Shown in pieces: positions 45,810 to 54,565 of a stretch of 64,000 nucleotides of DNA. Position 1 is the stretch's first letter, and each line of letters starts with the position of its first letter. The notes below the pieces were generated by a model. That model was not told the origin of the DNA. It saw nothing but the letters and a program-made list of their open reading frames with translations, and ran no database searches. Origin of the DNA: Citroniella saccharovorans (GTDB taxonomy: Bacteria; Bacillota; Clostridia; Tissierellales; Peptoniphilaceae); the NCBI RefSeq assembly GCF_035481615.1, contig NZ_JAYKOT010000001.1, positions 248,001 through 312,000 on the forward strand. The letters are read 5' to 3'. Both the position numbers and the translations under genes were made by a program.

Positions 45810-46452
45810 ATGGAAGTTTTAGAAATTAGAAATGTAACATATAATTATTCCAATTCTAAGGAAAAAGTACTATCAGCTGTAAATCAAAAATTTGAACTGG
45901 GAAAGTTTTACGCCATAGTAGGTAAGTCGGGAACAGGTAAATCAACCCTACTTTCCTTACTTGCTGGGCTAGATAATCCAAAATCAGGAAAAATCCTATT
46001 TCAAAATGAAGATATAGAAAAAAAGGGTTATAGCAACCACAGGAAAAACAATATTTCTCTGGTATTTCAAAATTATAATCTTATAGACTATCTATCTCCA
46101 ATAGAAAATGTTAGATTAGTAAATAAAGATGCTAGTGAAGATATACTTCTTGAACTAGGACTTGATAGGGACCAAATAAATAGAAATGTAATGAAACTTT
46201 CAGGCGGTCAGCAGCAAAGAGTTGCAATAGCTAGAGCTTTAGTTTCTCATGCTCCAATAATCCTAGCTGATGAACCAACAGGAAACTTAGATGATACTAC
46301 TGCAAGTGAAATTATAGAAATATTAAAAAAAACTTGCCAAAGAAAGAAATAAGTGCGTAATTGTAGTTACTCATAGTAAGGAAGTGGCAAAAGCAGCCGA
46401 TACAGTATTAGAACTTCAAGACAAAAAATTAAGACAAGTTAGGGGGGATTAA
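45810..46452 (+). CDS. MacB-type ABC transporter ATP-binding protein (frameshifted)
   Basis: ATPase of the ABC transporter. Walker A VGKSGTGKSTLLSLL, signature LSGGQQQRVAIARAL and Walker B IILADEPTGNLDD are visible. The frame breaks at eight A (46325-46332); with seven, ILKKLAKERNKCVIVVTHS and the rest are continuous (H-loop VVTHSKE) to a stop at 46450-46452, giving 213 residues, the usual length. The next permease starts one base later. Confidence 0.9.
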
Positions 46453-46453
46453 A

Positions 46454-47830
46454 TTGATTAAAAACGCTTTAGCATATGTAACTAGAAAAAGTTTAAAATC
46501 CCTTATAATACTTTTAGTTGTACTATCAATGTCAACTCTTAGCCTAATAAGTTTATCAATAAAAGATGCAACTAATAAGGCATCCGAAGAAACTTTTGGA
46601 AATATTACCAACAGTTTCTCCATGGAAATAAATAGGCAGGTAAATCCAGGAACTCCAAGGGGAGCAGGAAATGTTAAGGGAGAGGACATAAAAAAAATAT
46701 CTGACTCAGAAGAAATAGACGGCTATGTTAAGAGAATTAATAGCGTAGCAGACCTAGTAGATAATGATATTATAGAAACTGAAGAAACTCTTTCAAACCT
46801 ATCTGAAGAAAGAGCTAAAAATTTCAAAAGAACAGTAATGCTTACAGGAGTTAATGACTCATCTAAAGAAACCAAGTTTGTATCTGGTGCATATACCTTA
46901 GTAGAAGGAAGTCACTTAGAAAATCAAGATAAAAATAAAATATTAATGCACACTGATTTAGCGAAGAAAAATAATTTAAAAATTGGAGATAAAATAAAAA
47001 TTAAATCCAATTTATTCGATGCGGACAATGAAAAAGGAGCTGATGAAACTGTAGAAGTTGAAATCAAGGGACTTTTTGATGGTCACAATCAGGGCGGTGT
47101 AAGTGCAGCTCAAGAGCTTTATGAAAATACTCTTATTACAGATATAGATACAGCTGCAAAAGTTTATGGAAATACGGAAGATACAGCTGTATATCAAGAC
47201 GCAACATTTTTTGTAAAAGGAGATAAAAATCTAGATAAGGTTATAAAAAATCTAGGAAATCTAGATATAAATTGGAAAGAATATAACTTAATTAAAAGTT
47301 CATCAAACTATCCAATGCTTCAACAGTCAATTTCTGGTATTTATGGAATTGCAAATAAATTATTTATAGGTTCAATAGTCTTTGCCGGAATAGTAGTAGC
47401 TCTTTTATTATTTTTATGGATGAATGCCAGAAAAAAAGAAATTGCAGTATTCTTATCACTTGGAATTTCAAAGGCGCAGATTTTTGGACAATTTGTCACT
47501 GAATTAATTTTTATATCAATCCCAGCCTTTATAGGATCATATTTCTTAGCTAATTACACAGGAAAAATTATGGGAAATAAAATTCTAAATAAGGTAACAG
47601 GAGATATAGCAAAACAAGTATCTAAACAGGCTCAGTCATCTCAGCTAGGAGGTGGAGCTGAAGTTGATGGATTCAATAAAACACTTACTAGCTTAGATAT
47701 AAATATTTCCCCTAAATCATTAATTTATGTTATTATATTTATGTCAGTCGTTCTTTTAATCTCTCTATTCCTATCTTCTTATGGAATACTGAAGAAAAAA
47801 CCAAAGGAACTACTAATTGATAACAACTAA
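46454..47830 (+). CDS. MacB/FtsX-type ABC transporter permease 2
   Basis: A 458-residue paralogue of the permease at 44529: N-terminal helix (IKNALAYVTRKSLKSL), large outer domain with GAYTLVEGSHLENQDKNKIL (compare GVFNIKEGRHLEKTDKNKIL in the first permease), and C-terminal helices with ARKKEIAVFLSLGISKAQI. Two nonidentical permeases with one ATPase imply a heterodimeric complex. TTG start with GGGGGGAT upstream. A terminator follows, separating the transporter from the two-component system. Confidence 0.85.
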   Translation: MIKNALAYVTRKSLKSLIILLVVLSMSTLSLISLSIKDATNKASEETFGNITNSFSMEINRQVNPGTPRGAGNVKGEDIKKISDSEEIDGYVKRINSVADLVDNDIIETEETLSNLSEERAKNFKRTVMLTGVNDSSKETKFVSGAYTLVEGSHLENQDKNKILMHTDLAKKNNLKIGDKIKIKSNLFDADNEKGADETVEVEIKGLFDGHNQGGVSAAQELYENTLITDIDTAAKVYGNTEDTAVYQDATFFVKGDKNLDKVIKNLGNLDINWKEYNLIKSSSNYPMLQQSISGIYGIANKLFIGSIVFAGIVVALLLFLWMNARKKEIAVFLSLGISKAQIFGQFVTELIFISIPAFIGSYFLANYTGKIMGNKILNKVTGDIAKQVSKQAQSSQLGGGAEVDGFNKTLTSLDINISPKSLIYVIIFMSVVLLISLFLSSYGILKKKPKELLIDNN

Positions 47831-47834
47831 TTTT

Positions 47835-47862
47835 ATCGGTGCTTTGGCACCGATATTATTTT
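47835..47862 (+). terminator. Terminator after the ABC transporter operon
   Basis: Perfect 8-bp stem ATCGGTGC / GCACCGAT, 4-base loop TTTG, then a T-rich tail. Confidence 0.85.
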
Positions 47863-47937
47863 TTTATTAGAAAAATATATTATATAATATAAAGAAAATA
47901 ATATATAATTGATTTATAAATAGAAAAGGAGAGAGGA

Positions 47938-48591
47938 ATGAAAATACTAGTTGTTGAAGATGATTCTATGATAAGAGAGGGAATAAGTGAATTTTTATCA
48001 GAATATGGATACTCTATTGTTGAAGCAAAAGACGGTAGACAGGCTCTATCAAATTTTAATAAAGATATAAATCTTGTAATACTTGATATTCAAATACCCT
48101 TTATAAATGGCTTAGAGGTTTTAAAGGAAATTAGAAAAACTAGCAAAGTTCCCGTACTTATACTTACAGCATTTAGCGACGAAGAATATAAAATAAATGC
48201 CTTTACAAACCTAGTAGACGGCTACATAGAAAAGCCTTTTTCACTAGCTGTACTTAAGGCTATGGTCGATTCACAAATACAAAAATCATTTGGTGAAATA
48301 GAAAAATTTGAATATAAGGATACTGAGGTAAATTTTACAAGCTACACTGCAAGCATAAGTGGAAAAAGTGTAGATGTAAATGCAAAGGAACTTGAAATAC
48401 TAAAGTACCTTTTAGAAAATGAAGGCCAAGCCCTTACAAGAAACCAAATAATAGAAAATGTCTGGAAAGAGACAGATGAGATTCCTTTTGATAGGGTAAT
48501 AGACGTTTATATAAAGGAACTTAGAAAAAAACTCGATCTTGACTGTATTGTAACAATAAGAAATGTAGGATATAAATTGGAGAGAAAATGA
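47938..48591 (+). CDS. OmpR-family response regulator
   Basis: A 217-residue regulator: receiver domain with acidic residues VVEDDSM, phosphoacceptor Asp in VILDIQIPF (about 51) and Lys in IEKPFSLAVL; C-terminal winged-helix DNA-binding domain (about 130-217) with KELEILKYLLENEGQALTRN. It overlaps the histidine kinase start (ATGA). It is placed just after the two-permease ABC transporter, which suggests it senses and regulates that transporter or its substrate. Confidence 0.92.
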   Translation: MKILVVEDDSMIREGISEFLSEYGYSIVEAKDGRQALSNFNKDINLVILDIQIPFINGLEVLKEIRKTSKVPVLILTAFSDEEYKINAFTNLVDGYIEKPFSLAVLKAMVDSQIQKSFGEIEKFEYKDTEVNFTSYTASISGKSVDVNAKELEILKYLLENEGQALTRNQIIENVWKETDEIPFDRVIDVYIKELRKKLDLDCIVTIRNVGYKLERK

Positions 48592-49916
48592 AAAATTTAA
48601 AAATATTTCCTAAAATGTTTATACAGATTTTTTCTGTACTTGCTATAATTATTATTTTAGTTCACCTTTTAGTATTTTTTCTTTTTCCAAAAAAATATCT
48701 GGAATCTAGAAAGGAAGAAATAACTTCCAAAGCAAATGAAATTTCAGCTAATTTAGATAAAAAAGATTTGTCTTATATAGAAAAATCCCTAGACTTTTAC
48801 TCAGAAAATAGTGAAATCAAAGCTTTTGTAAGAGATAAGAATAGGTCAAATGAAGTAAAGATAAAAAAAGACTTAAATATCGACATGGATAGCAAAAACA
48901 ACTCTCTAATAATAGAAGAGAGAGAAATTTCAACGAACAATGGAGAAAAAGTCTATTTGCAATTTATATCTACTGCTGATATGCAAAAAGATGCAAAAAA
49001 TCTAAGTTTTAAATTTTTGCCATTTTCCCTTCTAATCTCCTTTTTATTTTCAATAGTGGTTTCTCTAGTGTACGCAAAGTCAATTAAAAATAATATTCAA
49101 GAAATAAAAAATATTACTGATAAAATGATGAGCCTAGATAGGGATGCAAAACTAATTGTAGACTCAAAAAATGAAGTTGGTCAGTTAAAAGACCAGATTA
49201 ACGCGCTATATCTTACCCTATTAAATTCAATAGATAGTTTAGAGATAAAAAACAAGGAAATTTTAAAATTAGAAAAATTAAAATACGATTTTTTTAGGGG
49301 GGCATCTCATGAATTAAAAACTCCACTTGCCAGCCTAAAAATAATTTTAGAAAATATGAAATATAATATAGGAAAATATAAAAATAGGGACCTTTATATA
49401 GAAAATTGTATAGGAATAGTTGATGGCCTAAGTCAAAATATTTCTCAGATTTTAACAGTTTCATCCCTAGAAAATTTAAGAGATGATGAAGAAGTTTTAC
49501 TTATAAATAAGCTTATGAAAGATGTAATAGAAAAATATAGAGTTCTAGCTAATCAAAAAAATATTAAAATTTCAAATAATTTATCAAATGAAGAAATATA
49601 TATTGGTAAAACAGCCTTAAAAATTATCCTATCAAATCTTATGAGTAACGCTGTAAAATATACAGAAGAAAGTGGACTTATAAATATAGGAATAAAGGAA
49701 AATTATTTTTTCATTGAAAACACATTTAAAAATGACAAAGACTTAGATTTAGAAAAAATATTTGAAGTAAACTTTGATGCTAACAAAGAAAATAGCAATG
49801 GCCTGGGACTTTATATTGTTAGAAACTTACTTTCAAACTATAAATTTGAATATAAGGCTGAAAGGAAGGACTCATTTTTCATTTTCAAAATAAAATTAAA
49901 GAAAATTAATAAATAG
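48588..49916 (+). CDS. Sensor histidine kinase
   Basis: A 442-residue kinase with two transmembrane helices (about 9-29 and 138-159) enclosing an extracytoplasmic sensor of about 105 residues, a HAMP-like region, the dimerisation His in GASHELKTPLASLK (about 243) and an HATPase domain with NLMSNAVKYTEESG and NGLGLYIVRNLL. The DxGxG box appears degenerate (NSNGLGLYIV remains). It pairs with the response regulator at 47938. Confidence 0.9.
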   Translation: MKNLKIFPKMFIQIFSVLAIIIILVHLLVFFLFPKKYLESRKEEITSKANEISANLDKKDLSYIEKSLDFYSENSEIKAFVRDKNRSNEVKIKKDLNIDMDSKNNSLIIEEREISTNNGEKVYLQFISTADMQKDAKNLSFKFLPFSLLISFLFSIVVSLVYAKSIKNNIQEIKNITDKMMSLDRDAKLIVDSKNEVGQLKDQINALYLTLLNSIDSLEIKNKEILKLEKLKYDFFRGASHELKTPLASLKIILENMKYNIGKYKNRDLYIENCIGIVDGLSQNISQILTVSSLENLRDDEEVLLINKLMKDVIEKYRVLANQKNIKISNNLSNEEIYIGKTALKIILSNLMSNAVKYTEESGLINIGIKENYFFIENTFKNDKDLDLEKIFEVNFDANKENSNGLGLYIVRNLLSNYKFEYKAERKDSFFIFKIKLKKINK

Positions 49917-49997
49917 AATGTTTTTAAAAAATTATTTTTTAGTATATGTTATAATTATAGTATAAAAATTATTTATAAGAATATTTAATAAACATTT

Positions 49998-50110
49998 TGT
50001 GGATAAGTTGTTGATAAGTTTTTGATTTTTTCCCTTTAAATACCGAATATAACTATATTTCATATATATATTGATAACTTTATAAAAGTTATCCACAATT
50101 TTGTGCATAA
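49998..50110. other. DnaA-box cluster upstream of dnaA (oriC part 1)
   Basis: Four 9-mers match the DnaA box: TGTGGATAA (49998-50006), TGTTGATAA (50009-50017), TTATCCACA (50089-50097, perfect) and TGTGCATAA (50102-50110). The first is the perfect consensus on the other strand. They lie in the AT-rich stretch 49917-50214 before dnaA and can also serve dnaA autoregulation. Confidence 0.85.
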
Positions 50111-50214
50111 GTTTAAAATTTTTTTATATTAATTATATTGGCTAAATTAAGCCATTTAAAGAAATAGGATTTATTAATTAATTTTATATTTATGTTGATA
50201 ATGAAAGGATAAGT

Positions 50215-51648
50215 ATGGATGAACTAGCCCTTATATGGCAAAATGTTACAAATTATTTTAAAAGTGAATTAACGGAGATGATTTACAATACTTGGATAGG
50301 TAGGCTTGAGCCAAAAAGCCTTGAAAATGATGTTTTAACTATTCATGCCCCAAATGAATTTACTAGAAATATGATAAATTTAAAATATGCTGATAGTATG
50401 GCTAAATATTTAAAATCTATTACTTCTAGAGATATAAAAATCTATGTAACTGATCCTTCTATGGATAATGTAGAAGTATCTGAAAATGATAGGGAAAACT
50501 TTGATATTTCTTCAGATGAAACTAATGCTTTTAATAAAGATGATTTAGAAAAAAGAAATGATGAAAGTATGGTGGAAGACGGGCTTTTAAAATACGATGA
50601 CTCAAAGGATTATAAATTTGAAGAAATAGGTCTTTCAGATAGGTACACTTTTGAAAATTTCGTTGCCGGTAAGTCGAATGAATTTGCACTTTCTGCATCA
50701 ATTGCTGTTTCAAAATCTCCAGGCAGAAGTTTTAACCCTCTATTTATATATGGCGGAGCGGGCCTAGGTAAGACCCATCTAATGCACGCAACTGCTAAGG
50801 CTATTCTTGAGCGTTTTCCAGAAAAGAAAGTAGTTTATTTAAGTAGTGAATCATTTACAAATGAACTTATTAGATCTATAAATACAAGGAAAAATGAGGA
50901 GTTTAGAAAAAAATACAGAAATATTGATGTTTTACTTATTGATGATATTCAATTTATTGCAGGTAAAACAGGTACTCAAGAAGAATTTTTCCATACATTT
51001 AATGAACTTTATTCAAATAATAAGCAAATTATCATATCTTCAGATAGACCACCAAAGGAGATTAAAACTCTGGAAGATAGGCTTGTATCTAGGTTTGAAT
51101 GGGGACTTATTGCCGATATTCAAAAACCTGACTTTGAAACGAGAGTTGCTATACTTAAAAATAAGGTAGAAACAGAAAAAATAGATATTCCTGAAGATGT
51201 AATTGAGTATATTGCAATGAATGTAAAAGTTAATATCAGAGAACTTGAGGGAGCCCTACTTAAAGTTGCTGCCTACAAGTCTTTAATGAAAATTGAAAAT
51301 ATGAATCTGGACTTTGCAAAGGAAGTTCTATCTAAAATAATAAGTGACACTGAAGAAGTAGAAATTACTATTGAACTTATAAAAAATACTATTGTTAGTT
51401 TTTATGACTTAAAAGAAAATGATCTAGAATCTAAAAAAAGATCAAAAAATATAGCTCTTCCAAGGCAAATTGGCATGTACTTATCTAGAAAACTAACTGA
51501 CCTTTCCCTACTAAAAATTGCTTCTTCTTTTAATAGGGATCACTCAACTGTAATCCATGGAATAGATAAAATAGAAGATCTTGTAAAAACAGACAACAAA
51601 GTAAAAGATGACATTGAAAAAATAACGGAAATTATTAGAAGTAAGTAA
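50215..51648 (+). CDS. dnaA: Chromosomal replication initiator DnaA
   Basis: ATP-dependent origin-binding protein. The 477 residues include domain I (IWQNVTNYFKSELTEMIYNTW), an acidic linker (about 85-140), the AAA+ domain with Walker A YGGAGLGKTHLMHA (about 179-192) and Walker B VLLIDDIQFIAGK, and domain IV with the signature SFNRDHSTVIHGIDKI. GAAAGGAT precedes the ATG. It is flanked by DnaA boxes on both sides. Confidence 0.97.
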   Translation: MDELALIWQNVTNYFKSELTEMIYNTWIGRLEPKSLENDVLTIHAPNEFTRNMINLKYADSMAKYLKSITSRDIKIYVTDPSMDNVEVSENDRENFDISSDETNAFNKDDLEKRNDESMVEDGLLKYDDSKDYKFEEIGLSDRYTFENFVAGKSNEFALSASIAVSKSPGRSFNPLFIYGGAGLGKTHLMHATAKAILERFPEKKVVYLSSESFTNELIRSINTRKNEEFRKKYRNIDVLLIDDIQFIAGKTGTQEEFFHTFNELYSNNKQIIISSDRPPKEIKTLEDRLVSRFEWGLIADIQKPDFETRVAILKNKVETEKIDIPEDVIEYIAMNVKVNIRELEGALLKVAAYKSLMKIENMNLDFAKEVLSKIISDTEEVEITIELIKNTIVSFYDLKENDLESKKRSKNIALPRQIGMYLSRKLTDLSLLKIASSFNRDHSTVIHGIDKIEDLVKTDNKVKDDIEKITEIIRSK

Positions 51649-51652
51649 CATT

Positions 51653-51685
51653 TGTTTATAAGTTATGTTCATAAGATGTTTATAA
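51653..51685. other. DnaA-box-like cluster downstream of dnaA
   Basis: Three near-consensus DnaA 9-mers in tandem: TGTTTATAA (51653-51661), TGTTCATAA (51666-51674) and TGTTTATAA (51677-51685), spaced 13 and 11 bases apart. Confidence 0.65.
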
Positions 51686-51808
51686 GTATTTAATTTTAGC
51701 TGATAAAAAATACTATCTTGATAATGTTAATATCTAAGATATTTATAAGTAAGCTATTAACATAATTATCAAGTATCTAAAGGCTATTAATTATATTATA
51801 TTAAGTAC

Positions 51809-51847
51809 TTATCAACAGTTTAAACATATACTACTATTACTTCTACT
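51809..51847. other. oriC unwinding element: DnaA box plus DnaA-trio run
   Basis: TTATCAACA (51809-51817) is a DnaA box. After a 11-base gap comes TACTACTATTACTTCTACT (51829-51847), a run of TAN trinucleotides like the DnaA-trio element of B. subtilis, which lies in the same dnaA-dnaN gap and guides DnaA onto single strands. AT-only sequence follows. The resemblance is seen; function is inferred from that system. Confidence 0.75.
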
Positions 51848-51880
51848 CTTTTATAATAATAACAATAATGGGAGGATAAA

Positions 51881-52999
51881 ATGGAATTTAGAATTCACAA
51901 GGAAGATTTTTTAAACGCAATAAATATTTCTCAAAAAGCAATTTCTTCAAGAACTACTATGGAAGTGATAGAGGGTATTCTTATAGAGGCATTTGATAAT
52001 AATAGCATTCGTCTTACATCAACAGATTTTGAAATCTCTATAGTTACAGAGGAAAATGCAGAAGTTATTGAATCTGGAGCAGCTGTTATTAAGGGTTCTT
52101 TACTTGGAAATATAATAAGAAAATTACCTTCTGATACTATAGAGTTTAAGGCAGACGATAAAAAAGTGGATATTAAATGTCAAAATTCATTTTTCTCTCT
52201 ATCAGCCTTTTCAAAAGAAGATTATCCAAGTTTGGTTGAGGTTAAGAAAGAAAATGGAGTTGTTTTTGAAAAAGATTTCTTTTTAGAAGCTGTTAAAAAA
52301 TCTTTAGTTTCTGTCGCAGATAATGACTCTAAACCTCAATTTATGGGAGTTCTTCTAGATGGAGATGTCAATAAGTTAAATTTTATAGCCCTTGATGGTT
52401 ATAGAATTAGTTCATCAAAGATTAAAAAAGTTTTGGATAGAAAAGTTTATAGTATCATCCCATCAAAGGCGCTTATAGAATTATCTAGAATTCTTGAATC
52501 TTCTGATGATCTTTCATTTAATTTATATTTTGATAATAATCATATTTTGTTTGACCTTGAATTTACTAGATTTTACACTAGGCTTATAGATGGTAAATTT
52601 ATTGATTATGAAAGAATTTTAGAAAGTAACTTTAAAAGCTCTTTTACTTGTGATAAAAAGTCATTAATTGACGCCCTTGAAAGAATATCTCTTATAACTA
52701 CTTCCCAAAACACCAGGTTAATTAAGATAAATATTAATGAAAAAGAATTAAATATTACATCCAACAATGAAATAGGTAAGGGATCTGAAATTGTTGAAAT
52801 AAAAGAATTTAAGGGAGAAGGGATAAATATAGCCTTTAATTACAGATATCTTTTAGATGGTCTTAGGGTCTTATCTAAAGATGAGGTAAAAGTTCTTTTT
52901 TCAGGATCAAACGACCCATGCCTTATTGTAGAAGATTTAGAAAAGATAGATTTTTCATATCTAGTACTTCCTGTTAGGATAAAAAGTGAGGATTTTTAG
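51881..52999 (+). CDS. dnaN: DNA polymerase III beta sliding clamp
   Basis: Ring-shaped processivity clamp. The 372 residues show the three-fold repeat fold with MEFRIHKEDFLNAINISQKA, ASSRTTMEVIEGILI-like and the C-terminal YLVLPVR motif. GGGAGG precedes the ATG. Second gene after dnaA, with the origin between them. Confidence 0.96.
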   Translation: MEFRIHKEDFLNAINISQKAISSRTTMEVIEGILIEAFDNNSIRLTSTDFEISIVTEENAEVIESGAAVIKGSLLGNIIRKLPSDTIEFKADDKKVDIKCQNSFFSLSAFSKEDYPSLVEVKKENGVVFEKDFFLEAVKKSLVSVADNDSKPQFMGVLLDGDVNKLNFIALDGYRISSSKIKKVLDRKVYSIIPSKALIELSRILESSDDLSFNLYFDNNHILFDLEFTRFYTRLIDGKFIDYERILESNFKSSFTCDKKSLIDALERISLITTSQNTRLIKININEKELNITSNNEIGKGSEIVEIKEFKGEGINIAFNYRYLLDGLRVLSKDEVKVLFSGSNDPCLIVEDLEKIDFSYLVLPVRIKSEDF

Positions 53000-53206
53000 A
53001 TGGAAAAGGTTAAAATAAGTACAGAATTTATCAAATTAGACCAGCTTTTGAAATTTACTAATATCTGTTCAAGTGGAACTGATGCAAAATTTATTATTCA
53101 AAATTCAGATATTTTGGTTAATGGAGAAAGTGAAAAAAGAAGAGGTAGAAAACTTTTTAAGGGTGATAAAGTAGAAGTGATGGGTAAGATTTTTTTAATT
53201 GAATAA
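53000..53206 (+). CDS. yaaA: S4-domain RNA-binding protein YaaA
   Basis: A 68-residue S4-like protein: ISTEFIKLDQLLKFTN, GTDAKFIIQNSDILVNGE and RRGRKLFKGDKVEV. This small S4 protein sits between dnaN and recF in many Firmicutes and has been tied to ribosome assembly. It starts immediately after the dnaN stop. Confidence 0.9.
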   Translation: MEKVKISTEFIKLDQLLKFTNICSSGTDAKFIIQNSDILVNGESEKRRGRKLFKGDKVEVMGKIFLIE

Positions 53207-53218
53207 AAGAGGATTAAC

Positions 53219-54290
53219 TTGTATATATCACATTTAAAACTAATTAATTTTAGAAATTACAAGGAAGAAAAAGTTACTTTTACTAAAAACACCAATATTT
53301 TGATTGGGAAAAATGCTCAAGGTAAGACCAACTTAATAGAATCTATTTACTATCTTTCTAGGGCGAATTCTTTTAAAAAAATAAAAGATAATGATATAAT
53401 ACGATTTGGTGAAAATTCTTCAAGTCTTTTTTGGTCATATTGTAAGGAAAAACAGAAGAAAAGTTATAAAGATTGAAATAGGGGAAGAAAAATATATTGA
53501 AATCAATGGTTTAAAAGTGGACTCTTTAAAGGAGATGAATAATCAATTTGATATAGTATATTTTTTACCAGATCAGTTAAGAGTAGTAAAGGAAGGGCCT
53601 CAGCTTAGAAGAGAACTTGTAGATAACCAAATTATTAGTTTAAAACCTTCTTATAAAAAGATTTTTTTAAATACTAATAAACTTCTTTTAGCTAGAAATA
53701 ATATACTTCGTTTAAGAGAAAATACAAGCTATAAAAAAGAACAAATAATTGCAATTACTAAGTCCTTATCCACTTACATTAAAAGCCTATCCTATCTTAG
53801 AAGGGAATATATAAAAAGTTTAAATTATACAGCTAGGTCAGTTCATAGTTTTTTAACGGACTCTAGTGAAAAATTAGAACTTAATTATCTTTCTTTTTTT
53901 AATGGACTTGAAGAGGATGAAATTTATTATAAAATAATGACAAGGCTTGATCAGGATATGGAAAGGGGATATACATATTTTTCCCCTCAAAGAGATGATA
54001 TTGATATTAAGATAAATAATTTTTCAGCTAAAAAATTTTCATCTCAAGGACAAATTAGGTCAATTATTCTTTCTATAAAAATAGCTGAATTGGAGAATAT
54101 AAAAAAAATAAAAGGTAGTTCACCAATATTTTTATTGGATGATGTTTTTTCTGAACTAGATTTTGATAGAAGAAAAAGAGTTCTAGAAATTATTAAGGAT
54201 TCTCAATCAATAATTACGACAAATGATCTAGATAAAGGATTAGATGCAAAGATATTTTATATTAGAGAGGGAGTAGTAAGAGAAAATTGA
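53219..54290 (+). CDS. recF: DNA repair ATPase RecF (frameshifted)
   Basis: SMC-like ATPase that loads RecA at gaps. Walker A GKNAQGKTNLIESIYYLSR (about 30) and the C-terminal SSPIFLLDDVFSELDFDRR (Walker B) plus QGQIRSIILSIK are visible. The frame breaks at six T (53427-53432); with five, SSSLFGHIVRKNRRKVIK is continuous, giving 356 residues, the normal size. Start is TTG 53219 with AGAGGA upstream. Its stop overlaps the remB start. Confidence 0.93.
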
Positions 54291-54553
54291 GATTTTATTT
54301 AGATTTAGGAGATAAAAATTTAATAAATGTAGACGATATTGTATGTATTTTAGACTACAATAACGCAATAGAGATAGAGGAGGAGAAAAACTTAGTTTTA
54401 AACTACAAGAAAAATGCAAGTATTATTAATCTTACCAAGGATTCACAAGCAAGATCTCTAGTACTTACAAGTGGAAAAGATGGAAAAGTTATCTATAAAA
54501 CTAGTTTTAGCTCTAAGAGATTAAAAGAGAAATTACAAGAAAGGATAATGTAA
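54287..54553 (+). CDS. remB: RemB-like DUF370 protein
   Basis: An 88-residue protein, FYLDLGDKNLINVDDIVCIL and SLVLTSGKDGKVIYKTSFSS, typical of the RemB (YaaB) family between recF and gyrB in B. subtilis, linked to control of matrix genes. The start is TTG overlapping the recF stop (TTGA). Confidence 0.8.
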   Translation: MRFYLDLGDKNLINVDDIVCILDYNNAIEIEEEKNLVLNYKKNASIINLTKDSQARSLVLTSGKDGKVIYKTSFSSKRLKEKLQERIM

Positions 54554-54565
54554 TTTAGGTGAAAA

